Assembly (NCBI GenBank): GCA_023213395.1
Contig: CM041465.1
Coordinates: 128,347,741-128,411,740, forward strand
Direction of reading: 5' to 3'
DNA: 64,000 bases
DNA from: Cycas panzhihuaensis
Taxonomy: Eukaryota; Cycadophyta
Shown here: positions 10,884 to 22,719 of the stretch, piece by piece
Layout: each line of letters starts with the position of its first letter
Position numbering within the stretch: the first letter of the stretch is position 1
Position numbers and translations under genes: made by a program
Notes under the pieces: model-generated
What the model saw: only the letters and a program-made list of their open reading frames with translations
Told to the model about the DNA's origin: nothing
The model's database searches: none

Positions 10884-11640
10884 TTATTTGACTTCAACTT
10901 CTACATTGTCTGATTTTAGAAAGAGAGATTCATCAAACACAATATCTCTATTAATACTGATTTTATGAGAAGTAGGATCCCATAACCTATATCCCTTCAC
11001 ACCATCTTTATCACTATAACCAATAAAGATACATCTCTTGGATTTCAGGTTTAACTTTGAGCATTGACTTTTATTAGTCAAGGCATAAGCATCATAACCA
11101 AAAGCTTTCAAATTTAAATAGTTATATGAATGTCTAGTCCATACCTCTTTAGGAATCTTATAGTCTATTGCAAATGATGATGACCTATTTTCTAAATGAT
11201 AAGTTGTCTAAATAGCTTCTACCCATAAGCCCCACTCCACTTCTATATTACTTAGCATGCTTCTCACTCTTTCCAAGAGTGTCCTATTCATATGCTTAAC
11301 TATGCCATTTTGTTGAAGAGTATAGCTAGTGGTCTTATACCTTTTAATCTTAACTTCTTTGTAATAGTTCTTAAACTCTAAGGAATTGAACTCACCTCCA
11401 TTGTTAGTTCTTAAATATTTGATTGACCTGCTAATGCTCTTCTCAACCAGAGCCTTGAATTTCTTAAACACACTAAAAACTTCAGATTTCTTTTTAAAAA
11501 ATAGACACATATCTTTCTAGAGTAATCATCTATAAATGTGACAAAGTATAATAATTCTCCATAAGATATTATAGGGGCTAGTCTCCACACATCTGAATGC
11601 ACATAATCTAGAATACCTTTACTAGTGTGACTCCCTACTT
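10884..11640 (-). pseudogene. int: C1 integrase
   Basis: Copia integrase core in pieces: HSDVW with the first catalytic Asp and FVTFIDDYSRK (11411-11602), then YLRTNNGGEFNS, QQNGIVKHMNRT and WVEAI (11208-11510), then KAFGYDAYAL, RCIFIGYSDKDGVKGYRLWDP and INRDIVFDE (10884-11111). In NNGG the second catalytic Asp is replaced by Asn, and in GIVKHMN Lys replaces the catalytic Glu. Even without the stops the enzyme would be dead. Confidence 0.87.
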
Positions 11641-12888
11641 TAAACCCGAGTCTATACTGAAGGCTGCAAGTTAGAAAGTAACTTATGATTTATGAGTACC
11701 TTAAGTCCTCTCTCACTCATGTGCCCAAGCCTTTGATATCATAATTGAGCTTGATCTTCTACAGACTTCTTCATGACTTGTGTACTTATAACCACTAGAA
11801 TCTAGTTCACCTAAGGAAATTAATTTTTTTTTTAGATTAGGTACATGTCTAACTTTAGTTAATATTCTCACTACACTATTGAACATTTTAATTTTGATGT
11901 TACCAATGCCCATTGTCTTATAAGAAACTTTATTTCCCATAAGCATATCACCACCATCAAGAGGTTGGTACAACAAAAACTAACTCTTGTATGGATACAT
12001 ATGGTATGAAGCACCTGAATCCAATAACCAATCATAATGATGATAAAAAACATTATAAGTAACCATGACATCTTCATCTATACCTTAATTTGACTCTACC
12101 TGATTAGCCTCCTTGGCAGGATCTTCCTTTTTTTATAACTTTTTCCTTTTATAGTAATCCTTCTTGAGGTGACGTATCTTATTATAGTACAAACATTTGA
12201 GCTTACTCTTCTTGTCTTTTGACTTTGACCTCGATGTGTCCCTAGAGCTTTGTCCTCTCTCAATCATTCTAACCCTTGCTATCATAGCTTCTGGTGTGGA
12301 GGTTTCAAGACTAGACTTCTACCTTAGCTCTTCTATTAGTAAAGCACTCATAATAGAGTCATAGTTTAATTCATCTATAGTTCTAAAACTAATTGAGTTA
12401 ACAATATTATCCCAAGATTTCGGTAATAAACATAATAATGTAATAGCTTTGTCTTCATTCTTAATCGTGACATCGATACTAGCTAACTAATAAATAAGAG
12501 TATTAAAAATATTTAAATAATCGATAATTTTTATACATTCCTTCATCTACAATAAGTACAACTACCTCTTCAAGTAGATTTGATTCATCACTGATTTAGT
12601 CATGTACAAGCCTTCCAACTGGGTCCATAATCCTACTATTGTCTTCTCCCCTATGATGTTAAATAGAACTCCATCCTCCAAGCATAATCATATTATCTTA
12701 AAATCCCTTTTGTCTAGATCATCCCATTCAGCATTATCCATCCCTATAGGTTTCTTCAATTTACCTACAAGAGCTTTGTACAATCTTGTTTACACTAGAA
12801 CATCATATACTTTCAACTTCTACAAGTCAAAGTTATTCTTGCTATTGAATTTCACCACCTCAAACTTTATATTTATCAGTTTTTCCAT
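11641..12888 (-). pseudogene. gag-pro: C1 gag and protease
   Basis: Gag starts at the ATG at 12888 (minus; MEKLINIKFEVVKFNSKNN), only 58 bases after the PBS. It runs through a UBN2-like gag region with scattered stops (seen from TRLYKALVGKLKKP onward) to a zinc knuckle near 12160-12200. There CLYYNKIRHLKKDYY has Tyr at two Cys positions. The protease follows with WLLDSGASYHM (about 12015-12045), catalytic Asp intact, and GVGNIKI/VPNLKKKLISLG-type sequence down to about 11713. The gag-pre-integrase part is damaged. Confidence 0.82.
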
Positions 12889-12946
12889 TTAGTGTAGAAA
12901 AAATTGACACCAAAATCTTCAAAAACTTGCTACAAAAATAAAAGTG

Positions 12947-12958
12947 GCTCTGATACCA
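12947..12958 (-). other. C1 primer binding site (initiator Met tRNA)
   Basis: Minus-strand TGGTATCAGAGC, five bases from the LTR end at 12964. It is the usual priming site of plant copia elements. Confidence 0.9.
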
Positions 12959-12963
12959 CTTAT

Positions 12964-13620
12964 TGAGAAAATTAGATCCCAATAACTAGAAACTGCCACC
13001 AAGATCTAAACTATTTTGCAACTAGTTATATGAATTGAAATTGAAATTTACCGTGAAAGTTCTTAAACTAGAGATAATATAATAAATAAATTAAAAAGTT
13101 AAGTCATCACATATACACCAGATATAATATGGTAAAACCCTAGTAGTGTACTAGGAAAACATTCATGCAAGAAAGGTATCAATCTTTATTATCTAAGAAT
13201 AGAGAAATATATACAATCTATAGGAGGATATTCATAATAACAACAACTAGCTACCTCTACTTAATATAGTAAATCTAATATATCAAATATCATCAACATA
13301 ATAAAGAAATACCCTAAATCAAGCTATATGAGAGAGTCATATAAGGCACAAATCTTGACCATCAAATCTGGGGTATTTTGAATGAACTACCCTGATTCTC
13401 TTTAAAATTTAGTATATTTCACAATACTAGCTTTTTGGGTTAGGAGATACCACCCCCAAACCCCCTCTTTGTGAGGGGCATTTTATCCCCCCACTGCACC
13501 TCCTAGTCAAGGGAGGCTCCTGCCCCCCTTGGATCTCACCGCAAAAGTTTGGGAGGAAAACTACGCTACCAACCTATCAAAATTTTTGCCTTTAAAACAT
13601 TGTTGTCACATTATCTAACA
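12964..13620 (-). repeat. C1 5' LTR, 657 bp
   Basis: Plus-strand boundaries are TGAGAAAATT and ATTATCTAACA, so in element sense it starts TGTTAG and ends CTCA. The right quarter holds an unusual C-rich block (13447-13535) that recurs in the truncated 3' LTR. No TATA box was picked with confidence. The 13620/13621 junction is sharp: the next base belongs to the RT gene of G4. Confidence 0.82.
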
Positions 13621-15392
13621 CCATCAAGTTCAAACTTGGGAAGACGATACTTGGAAGATAGCCTTCAAATCAAAGCAAGGGCTATTCAAATAGATGGTGA
13701 TATCTTTTAGTTTATGTAATGTACCTGCCATCTTCATGAGATTAATTAATGAGATATTAAGACCCTTTATTGATGATTTTATTATTATTTATCTGGATAA
13801 TATTCTTATTTTTAGTTAGACTTAGGAGGAGCACCTCCAACATGTTGAGCAAATTCTAAAAGTTCTTTAAGAGTAGTAGCTAAAACTTAATCTTAAGAAA
13901 TGTAAGTTTGGAATGCAATCTCTCATCTTCTTAGGTTTAATAATTAGAGGAGGAGAATTGAATACTGACATAACAAAGATTAGACTCATTCTCAATTAGC
14001 CCATACCCCATATAACTATGGAGGTAAGAAGTTTTATTTGTTCTTGTCAATATTTAAGAAAACTTATTTTTAAATTCTCTCAAATTGTAGCACCTCTACA
14101 TGCATTGATAGGAGGGCATGCAAAGTGCCATTGGGAGAATAAAGAAGAGAAAGCTTTCAAGCTTTTAAAGCAAAACATTTGTGAAGCATCAGTGTTAGCC
14201 TTTCCCTCATTGTAAAAACCATTTGAGTTAGAGACTGATGCTTCAGGCTATGCCATGTGAATAGTGTTGAAGTAAGAGGGAAGGCCAATATCATACCATT
14301 CAAAGACTTTTAATGAAGTTGTAATAAACTACCTAACTTGTAATAAGGATCTCTATGTATTGTATTAAGCAGTCAAGCATTAGAGACCTTACTTACTAGG
14401 AAAAGAAGTAATCATCCATACCAAATATAAGCCTTTATAATTATTGCATACATAGTCCAAATTATAGTAGGCCAGACATATTACAACTATTTAACATTGT
14501 AGTCAAATACAAGAAATGTACAAATAAAATTGTAGGCTTATTATCTAAACCTCTTCAACAATAAGGTATTTCTAGTTTATTAGCAGCTTTGCAATTTCAA
14601 CCTTTTTACCATGATGAATATGTTAATTTATATATGGAAGTTGAGGTATTCAAACCTATTTTGGAGCAGTTATAGTAAGAAAAGATAGTTTTTAATTTTT
14701 AACTAAGAGATAGTCTAATCTTCAAGCATGATAACCTTTATATTCCAAAGCATATAAATTGAATGAAGTGGGTAAGAAAAGCTCACACCTCTTGAGTTGT
14801 AGGACACTTTAGAGTAGGAAAAATATTTTTGAATTTACAGTAATATATGTATTAGCCTAATATGTAGTAAGATGTGACTATAGTAGTATGAGGATGTATA
14901 TTGTGTAGCACATCAAAAGTTGCCAATAGGAAGTTGGGATTATATACTCTACTTCTTATTCCATCATGACCATGGGGGAGTATCTCCATGGATTTGCTCA
15001 AAGGACTACCATAGACTAAAAATGGTATGGATTATTTGTTTATGTTTATTGATTGATTCACTAAAATAGTGGTGTTGATTCCCTGTAGGAAGACACATAT
15101 AGGAGAAGACATAACTAGACTATTTTTCTAGCATATATGGAAGCATTTTGGGCTTCCCAACTCTATCATTTTTTATCACATGTATGGAAGCATTTTGGGA
15201 TTTCTAACTCTATTAGTTATAATTAATACAATAGATTTTTTATCCATTTTTGGCAAACTCTTTGGGAAATGATGGATACGAAGTTAAAGATAAGCATGAC
15301 CTTTCATTCTCAAATAAACGGCCAGACTTAAGTCATCAATAGAATGTTGGTACAACTATTATAAGGATATAATGCCAAGCACCTTAAGAGAT
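13621..15392 (+). pseudogene. pol: G4: G2-family gypsy fragment, RT to integrase
   Basis: Begins inside RT at the point matching G2 position 5310 (sequence coding [12 protein letters not shown] is visible) and continues through RNase H (ETDASGYAM region at about 14230) and integrase to a point matching about 7037. It is far more decayed than G2: frequent stops and small indels, the longest open piece being 65 codons (14018-14215). The RT active-site region reads YLDN rather than YLDD (about 13790). The upstream half of the gene is missing at the C1 junction. Confidence 0.8.
15135..15225 (+). repeat. 48-base tandem duplication in the G4 integrase
   Basis: TATGGAAGCATTTTGGG recurs 48 bases apart (15135 and 15183), followed each time by a variant of CTTCCCAACTCTAT. 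G2 has one copy at the matching place, so this is a local duplication in G4. Confidence 0.75.
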
Positions 15393-16821
15393 TAATATTT
15401 CGTTAAAGGAATTGCATCAAAATTATAACACCTCTACATGCATTAATAAGAGGGAATGCAAAGTTCCATTGGGAAAATGAACAAGAGAAAGATTCCGAGC
15501 TTTTAAAGTAAAAAAATTATGAAGCATTAGCACTAGCCTTATCCTCATTACAAAAACCATTTAAGTTGGAGATCGATGTTTCAGCTATACCATGGGAGTA
15601 GTGTTGAAGTAAGAGGGAAGGCCGATAACATACCATTCAGAGACTTTTAATGGAGTTGTAATCAACTACTTGACTTATGATAAGGAGCTCTATGCATTGC
15701 ATCAAACAATCAAGCATTAGAGACCTTACTTATTCAGAAAAGAGGTAGTCATCCGCACCGACTATAAGCCTTTACAATTCTTGCAGATGCAGTCCAAATT
15801 ATAGTAGGCCAAGTACATGAAGTGGATATCTTATTTGTAATAATTTTACATCATGGTCAAATATAAGAAAAGCACAATAAATAAAATTGTAGGCTTGTTG
15901 TCTAGACCTTCTTAATAGAAAGGTATTTCTAGCTTATTAGCAACTTTGAAATTTCAACCTTTCTACCATGATGAATATGTTGATTTGTATATGGAAGATG
16001 AGGTATTCAATCCTATTTTATAGTAGCTATACTAGGGAAATATAGTTGTTGATTTTTAGCTAAGAGATGGTCTAATCTTCAAGTATGATAAGCTTTACAT
16101 TCTAAAGCATACAGACTACATGGAGTGGGTAAGAGAAGCTCATGCCTCTCATGTTGTAGGACACTTTAGAGTGGGAAAAATATTGTTGAATTTATAGGGA
16201 CATATGTATTGGCCCAATATATGATAGGATATAACTATAGCAATATGAGGATGTACATTGTATAGTATATCAAAGTTAACTAATATGAAGTTAGGATTAT
16301 ACACTCTACTTCTTGTTCCATTGCAACATGGGAGAGTCTCTCCATGGGTTTACTTGGAGAACTACCATAAAACAAAAATGGTATGAATTATTTATTTGTA
16401 ATTGTTAATTGATTTAGTAAAATGATGGCATTAATTCTTTGTAAGAATATATATATAGAAGAATACATAACTAAACTATTTTTCTAGCATGTATGGAAGC
16501 ATTTTAAGCTTCCCAACTTTATAGTAGATTTTTGAACTATTTTTAGAAAACTCTTTAGGGAATGATGGATATGAAGTTGAAGATGAGCATGGCATTTTAT
16601 CCTCAAACAGATAACTAAACCAAAGTTGTCAATAAGACGTTGGTACAACTGTTATGAGGATATAATGCCAAGTATCCTAAGACTTGGAATGAAAGTCTCT
16701 TATACCTGTAATTTGCCTTCAATAAACCTATACATAACTCAACTTAAAAATTACCATTTAAGGTATGTTTGAGATTTTTACTTGAAAGTCCATTTGATTT
16801 AGAATTTTTAGCTCAACTTAC
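15393..16821 (+). pseudogene. pol: G5: second G2-family copy, RNase H to integrase
   Basis: At about 15393 the sequence jumps back from integrase to the RT/RNase H border (matching G2 about 5735) and runs again through RNase H and integrase to 16821 (matching about 7185). C2 interrupts it there, and it resumes at 25012. Many stops; motifs such as IDPEVDV-type RNase H sequence are only partly legible. Shared differences from G2 suggest G4 and G5 are closer to each other than to G2. Confidence 0.78.
16817..16821. repeat. C2 target site duplication, left (CTTAC)
   Basis: CTTAC directly left of the C2 3' LTR, matched exactly at 25007-25011. Confidence 0.85.
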
Positions 16822-17133
16822 TAAAGGAATGATGGATCTAGGAGATAAATCACTTACATGCACACAATAGAAATGGAGAATGAAAAAGAAGATGAAACAA
16901 GATATGAGAGTAAGCTTGGAGGTGAGAATGAATAATGACTCCCTCCTTGAGATTTCACCTTTTATTATTGAGGGTGAGCATTAGGGTTAGGATTTTCCTA
17001 CCTAATGACATGAACCCAAAATTACATCTAAATGCACATAAAGTACATTTCATTAAGAGACTAATGCTAATAATATATCCTAAGGTCACATAATTAATCT
17101 ACATAAATGACCTTGATATATTAATCTCTTTCA
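16822..17133 (-). repeat. C2 3' LTR, 312 bp
   Basis: Plus-strand ends are TAAAGG (a degraded TGAAAG) and CTCTTTCA. It is very similar to the right LTR and of the same length. The distinctive shared core is GATCTAGGAGATAAATCACT followed by ACATGCACACAAT. Confidence 0.92.
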
Positions 17134-17622
17134 ATCCCCCCCTTAATGGTGGAAGGTTATTTTCAAAAAATCTATTCTATGAGGTTTTCATTTGAGCCTC
17201 ATTATTACATTGAAATTCTAAATGACACTTTTGTGGGAAAACCCTCATGGGGAATAAAAACCCATGAACTTTCTAAGATCTATAGCCCCTTTTATAAATC
17301 AAAATAGCTAAGGTGGCTCTTTGATGTAGCCTGATAGCCAAGTAGCTTAAATGTGCAGCTTAATCCGCTAAGTCTCTATATATTGTTTGGTCATCCCCTA
17401 TACCCTTTTGGGTTTTCAAAAGTTTTGATTTTCTAAAACAAGTATAACCTTTATCCTTTTGTGCCCACATGGGGTTTTCATAAAGAGGATATAGGAGAGA
17501 CTTATTCTTATTCTTCCATGCCTATAAGGGGTTTTCACAAAAAGAATAGAGTATGATGATCACATTGCCATCTTCTATGATCAATTAAAAATGGAGGCCC
17601 TAAGGCCGAGCTGTCTTTAGAA
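17134..17622 (-). other. C2 polypurine tract and 3' noncoding region
   Basis: Minus-strand CACCATTAAGGGGGGGAT abuts the LTR start TGAAAG at 17133. The remaining 470 bases up to the RNase H stop near 17623 carry no recognisable coding. Confidence 0.7.
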
Positions 17623-18425
17623 CTATTCAAACTTCATCATTTGCAGTGATTTAGTGAAGATATTGGCCACTTGATCTACTATGGGACAGTAATCTAATTG
17701 AATTGTGTCGTCATGAATAAGTTCCCTAATCTTGTGGACTTTTATACTTATGTGTTTGGTACGATTGTGAAATACAAGATTCTTCACCATGTAGATTACT
17801 GATTGATTATCCACATGAAGACTCGTAGGACTTGTTTGGGTGATATTTAATGTTTCTAATAATTTTCTCAACCATATCACCTCTTTATTGGTCTTAGAAA
17901 CAACAATGTATTCAGCTTCGACAGTTGAATCTACAACTATCTTCTGCCATCTGGATCTCCATGATATTGGTGTTGTTCCAAGAAATGTTATATACCCAGA
18001 CATAGATCTTCCAAAGATCTTTATCTCTGTGAAAGTCCGAGTCTCAGATATGTAGAAAGCTTGAAGTATGAATTAGGTTTATACAATAGACCATATTTAC
18101 TAGTCATCTTAAGGTATCTCAACACTTGCATTACTACCTGCCAATGATTCTACTTAGGATTTATCATGTAACGAGTAAGAATGCCGACAAAGTGTATAAT
18201 ATATGGCCTTGTATTGGTAGTGTAGATAAGACTACCTGCAAGTTTCCTGTAGAGTGTTGCATCTGCCTCCCTAGTATCACCTTCAGCTAAGAGTTTGGTG
18301 TTAGGATCCATAGGTATGAAAGCCCAAATTTCCATCATTTGTTTATCACCAAGATCCCAATATGGGTAAGGTGAGAGCATACAATGATGGATATTTTAAA
18401 TGGCTTGAAATTCTTTAAAAAAAAT
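17623..18425 (-). pseudogene. pol: C2 RT C-terminus and RNase H
   Basis: Continues the RT gene left of the inserted LTR fragment. FKEFQAI is visible near 18400, then a 76-codon piece (18150-18380) with PNTKLLAEGD, ATLYRKLAGSLIYTTNTRP and LTRYMINPK. After stops, a 126-codon RNase H piece (17623-18003) has SRWQKIVVDSTVEAEY, NKEVIWLRKLL, LHVDNQSVIYMVKN and TKHISIKVHKIRELI. It ends VANIFTKSL, the usual end of copia pol. Catalytic acidic residues in STVEAEY and HVDNQS are kept. Confidence 0.87.
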
Positions 18426-19075
18426 GGGTAAAACATCCCCTTACAATCATTCTTCTAAATGCTAGAAAATTTTCAGCAACATTTCCCCTTGTTAAATGGA
18501 TAAAACGAGGGGAAAGAAAAGGAAGAATAAGATAGCATGAATGGTCAACAAAGGATTGGAATCCTTGGGCCTTACAGCTCCTTATATTATGCTTCCAAAC
18601 CTACAAAAGAGAAAGGAAAAGTAAATAATATAAAATATGTTCTCATAATAACTTAAAAATATTTCTAAATTCACTTTCACAATCTCGTTCACCACATGGA
18701 TTGTAGGGGAGAAGGAAGTGATGGCTCCATTACAAGTGCAAGTGAGGAATATGATGGAAGCAAGCTCTAATGCCACATGAAAAGTGTGGATCTATTCTTC
18801 ATCTCCATGCACTAAACACAAAGGCAAACATGGGAGTAAGAGAGACTTGAGAGAAAGAAAGTAGCTCTCATAAAATAGAGAGGTAAGAATGAATCTCCTC
18901 CATTGAGCTTTTACTTTTATATTGAGAGATGGAGCATTAGAGTTAAGTGAAATGAAATTACACATAATGCACATAAAAGTGCATTTCACTTAAGTGATCT
19001 AATTTAAAGTTTACTTAAGACCCTTTTTCAAAATAATCAACTAATGTAATGACTTTATGTCATTAACCCTTTTCA
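18426..19075 (-). mobile_element. LTR-PBS fragment nested in C2 RT
   Basis: A 298-base LTR (18778-19075, plus-strand ends TGAAAAG and CTTTTCA) is followed by a degraded initiator-Met PBS (plus strand GCTCTAATGCCA, 18764-18775) and about 340 bases of noncoding leader-like DNA. It interrupts C2's RT immediately after its FIDD active site. The LTR resembles the C2 LTR in plan (TGAAAG ends, GGATCT start, AGTG-CATTTC motif), so a related family is likely. The second LTR is missing, so a deletion or partial insertion removed it. Confidence 0.7.
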
Positions 19076-19690
19076 ATATCATCTATAAAGATTATGAGAT
19101 AAGTGACTTTATCCTTATGGCGTTTGATGAACAACGTTGCATCAATAACTTGATAGTCACAAGTCTTGTAACCAAGTTACCTTATCTTTTCAGACAACTT
19201 GGCAAACTAAGTGCAAGGGGTTTATTTAAGGCCATACAAGGACTTTCTGAGCCTGCAAACCTTATGCTCTTGACCTTCGATCTCATATCCTTCTGGCTGA
19301 GCCATATAAATTTCTTCTTCAAGATCTTCATTGATAAACGTAGTCTTAATATCGAGTTGGTAGATTTTCCAACCCTGTTGAGTAGCCAAGGCCATAAGAG
19401 TTTTAATTATAGGCCACTTGGCTGTAGGTGGAAAGACTTTAGTGTAGTCAGTACCTCCCCTTTATGTAAATCCTTTAGCTACCAACCTCGCCTTGTATTT
19501 TTTAAGGCTACTGTCTGATCTATATTTATTTTTGAACACCCATTTATTTTGAACTACCATTCTATCAAGTGGTAGATCAACAAGCTCCCATGTACCATTC
19601 TTGATAAGAGATTGGTAGTCTTCGTTCATGGCGTTTCTCCAAGCTGTATGCTTTATAGCTTCTTGGTACATTAAAGGCTCTTCATTAAGA
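19076..19690 (-). pseudogene. pol: C2 reverse transcriptase N-terminal part
   Basis: Reads from 19671 leftwards: YQEAIKHTAWRNAMNEDY, NGTWELVDLPL, NKWVFKNKYRSDSSLKKYKARLVAKGFT. Then, after a stop, QLDIKTTFINEDLEEEIYMAQPEGY and VCRLRKSLYGLK (about 19240), and YLIIFIDDI at 19076-19110. FIDD replaces the usual YVDD. The gene breaks there because the nested LTR starts on the next bases. Confidence 0.87.
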
Positions 19691-20280
19691 GTAAGTTACA
19701 ATTCTGCTAGTTCAAGCTCAGTATATAATGATTTCTACATCCTTACTCTATGGGCACTTCGAGTGCCAGTTTTGCCCACCTCATTTGGTCGTATGTTCTT
19801 ATTGAGCTGGCAGGATTCTCGAGATCCTTAAGTTAGGAATGATGTCCTCATTTCCCTAAATTCTTGGTTCTCATCATGTTCATTAAAATGATTATTTTAT
19901 GAGGAGGATGTTAATGTGCTTGAGGAAGATGGTCCTTCTACCACTGTTTTACCTTTGTTAACTGAAGGTGGAGAGGATGGTTCTTCTATAATGCCTTTGC
20001 CTTTGTTAACTCTGTTATCTTTAAAAGATGGTGTTGTATGTGCACTCATTAGTTCAAAGTCACAACTTATAACCTCTAAGTCTCTATTGTCAGCTTCCAA
20101 TATTTGGAGTAATTTATGTCTGTCCCCTCCCCCCCAAATTTTGGAATCTGAATATCATACTTGATAATATTATTGTAGCGCCATGAGGGTACTATAGAGT
20201 CTAATTTAAGTAACTGATCCTCTATCTCTACAAAAACGACATCTCTGGTAACGATGATTTTTCATTATGAATGTATGAAG
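19691..20280 (-). pseudogene. C2 linker between integrase and RT
   Basis: The low-conservation part of copia pol. An open 67-codon piece (19897-20100) contains two copies of a VNKGK..EEPSS / VNKGK..EGPSS repeat of about 14 residues in a Ser-rich stretch. Such linkers vary greatly between families, and I assign no function. Confidence 0.6.
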
Positions 20281-21065
20281 ACCTTATACCTTTTCTTATC
20301 CATAGGGTATCCAATAAAGATGCCTTTAAGTGCCCTTGGCTGGAGTTTATTTCAATCTACATCCAGAATATGGGCATAGTATGTAAAGCTAAAACTTTTA
20401 AAGTAATGAACAATAGGGGCTTGTCCTGACCACTTTTCATTAGATGATTGTGCTTCCTTTAATGGGCTAACAACATTGATACAATAAACAACTATCTAGA
20501 TTGCTTCAGCCCATAAATAGGTAGGTATATTTTTATATATTAACATAACACGAGCCATGTTCATGATTATTCTATTCATGCACTCCGCAACTCCATTTTG
20601 TTGTGGGGTACCTGCTACTATTGTTTGATGCTTGATGCCATTGTCTTGAAGGTAGTTTTCAAACTCATGTGAGGTATATTCGCCACCATTATCAGTTTGA
20701 AGATATTTGAGTTAATAACCTGACTCTTTTTCAATGAGGCCTTTGAATTCCTTGAATATACAAAATGCTTCATCTTTCTTATGTAGAAAAGCTACCCATA
20801 CTTTTCTAGTAAAATCATCAATGAAAGAGATGTAATATAGCTTGCCCTTCAGTGAAGGAATGGGCATTGGCCCGCACAAATCAGAGTGTACCAATTATAA
20901 TGGATGGCTCGATTTCCACTGACTTTTGGAAAAGAGTTGTCGATAAGATTTGACAATGATACAAGCTTTACATTTAAAGGGCTTAGAGGAAAACTTTGGA
21001 AGGTTTGGAAGAGTGTTAGAAAGATCTTTAAGTCTATCAATGTGAACATGGCCCATACAAGCATG
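20281..21065 (-). pseudogene. int: C2 integrase
   Basis: Zinc-binding remnant HACMGHVHIDRL and CKACIIVKSYRQ (20930-21065). The catalytic core has VHSDLCGPM (20860-20894), FIDDFTRKVWVAFL, LQTDNGGEY (about 20685) and QQNGVAECMNR (about 20600). Unlike C1 and C4, all three catalytic acidic residues (D, D, E) are kept. LKGIFIGYPMDKKRYKV follows near 20300. Stops separate the pieces, for example before LKYLQT and after AEAI. Confidence 0.88.
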
Positions 21066-21600
21066 CTAAAGAGCTTCTGGTGACAATGTTGGATGGGTCA
21101 AGATGGAATTAAATGTAAATTCTTCATCGACACAAGGGCTTTGGGCACAATGGGCTTTAGAAGATGAAGAGCCATTCAATTGAAAGAGTTTACCAGAGAG
21201 ATGTCTAGCCAAAACCACCTGATTAGTTGGAGGGTGAATGACCTTAAGAGTCTGGTCATTTGTGGTTACACTCAGATCAAATCCATAAGAAATAAGTGTG
21301 GATAAAGAGAGTAGGTTTTGTTTGAGATTAGGTATGTATAAGACATCAAGCCACGTAAAATCTTCTAAGCCTGGGCGTTTCAGGCGAATGTTGCCAATTC
21401 CTTCAATAGGTTTTTGTGATTTATCAACCATGTGAACAACTCCATGAACATTTAAGCCAAATGTTTGATATAGATTATGATTACATGGCATATGTTGAGT
21501 TGCTCCTATGTCCATGATCCATTGTCCATCGATTGAAGCCATATTATTGGCAATTCCAATAGGGTTTGGCATTGGTGAAGGGAATTCACAAGTGATATAT
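21066..21600 (-). pseudogene. pro: C2 protease and gag-pre-integrase
   Basis: A 168-codon open piece. GQWIMDIGATQHM near residue 17 is the protease active site, with the catalytic Asp present but Ile where Ser is usual (D-I-G). LDVLYIPNLKQNLLSLSTLI follows. It then runs into the gag-pre-integrase part (VVLARHLSGKLFQL). A stop at 21066 separates it from the integrase zinc region. Confidence 0.87.
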
Positions 21601-22719
21601 CTACACCGAGCTTCAAAGAATCTCTTAGTTAGTCAATGGCATTTGATGTTGAAGATCTCTTAATTCTTTGAATGTGTACTTATACAAAACCTGCACCACT
21701 AAAGGATTTTTCACAAGTTTCTTCAACATTGTGAGCTCTATGTTTTGGTTGGAACTTGGCCAACTTATAAGTAGTAGTTCTGTAATCTTTTGTTAAGTGT
21801 CCTTTACGGTTACACCAATCACACATAATAATTTGATTACTAGTCCCTGAAGAAGTACTAGTTTGGCCTGACTGTCTTGCTCTCTATTGAGGTGGCCCTT
21901 GGCCTTGAAATTATCGAGATTGTAATTGATGGTTTGATTGACCTTGTGGATGATTTTCCATATTTCTTCCTCTTTCTCTTACTCAGTTATTTCCTCTACC
22001 ACGAGAGGGACCTTGATTTTTGTGTAGCAAACTTCTTCTTCTACCTCAAAGGCTACATCTGGAAAAGAGCCAGAGGCTACAATGTTTGTATCAAATGTCT
22101 TGTCAAATTCTATGAACTTCTTGACAAGTGCTTCGAAGTTGAGTGCCTTTAATATTCCATTAGATTGAAGACTCCTAAGCAGGTTTTTATAATCAGGGAC
22201 ATGTAAACATGATTGGATCAAAAATACCCAAGTGATACATTAGGTCTTAAAGTCTTTATCAATTACCTATTTAATTAGTTGAAGGGGATTTATTGTCTCA
22301 TGAGCTCATCCCTTCTGCATTTTTAATTTGTTCATTTTCAAAACAAGATGAACAAATTCTAAATCTGACTTTGTATCAAAGTTCTTTCTAAGAACTTCTA
22401 GGACCTTCCAGGCTGTATCATGTTCCTCTTCGTTTATCAAGTTATGCAATGAGTGATCAATAACCAACAAAATTCTTGCACGAATCTTTTCATCATATAT
22501 CTCCCATTGTAGTTTAGTTGCAGCATCTATAGGAGATGTTGGGGCGGATCCATTAGAAGTAGTTGTTGTAGTTGTTGTTAGTATGCTAAGTGTGGGCTAT
22601 AGGTAGGCTCTCCAAAGTCCTTCATACTTTGCAGTATCTTTAATTCCAGTATACTATATATCCCAATTTTCTTTGCCTTTCAATATATAATTAATATTTT
22701 GCTTGAATTGAGATGACAT
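21601..22719 (-). pseudogene. gag: C2 gag
   Basis: Starts at the ATG at 22719 (minus; MSSQFKQNINYILKGKENWDI). It includes WEIYDEKIRARILLVIDHSLH and ARKVLE-like UBN2 gag sequence, an open 80-codon piece (21979-22221), and a zinc knuckle at about 21785-21830. That reads CDWCNRKGHLTKDY, with Tyr in place of the last Cys. A run of Thr codons follows the N-terminal part (near 22570). Several stops. Confidence 0.82.

Larger units (their letters stand above)
8924..13620 (-). mobile_element. Ty1/copia retrotransposon C1
   Basis: A minus-strand copia element with gag, protease, integrase, RT and RNase H in copia order. Its 5' LTR (12964-13620) begins TGTTAGATAATG in element sense. Its 3' LTR starts the same way at 9062 but is recognisable for only about 138 bases. 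The right LTR joins directly to G4 in the middle of the RT gene, so C1 landed in, or was joined to, a gypsy element. No target duplication can be checked because the left end is truncated. Confidence 0.85.
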
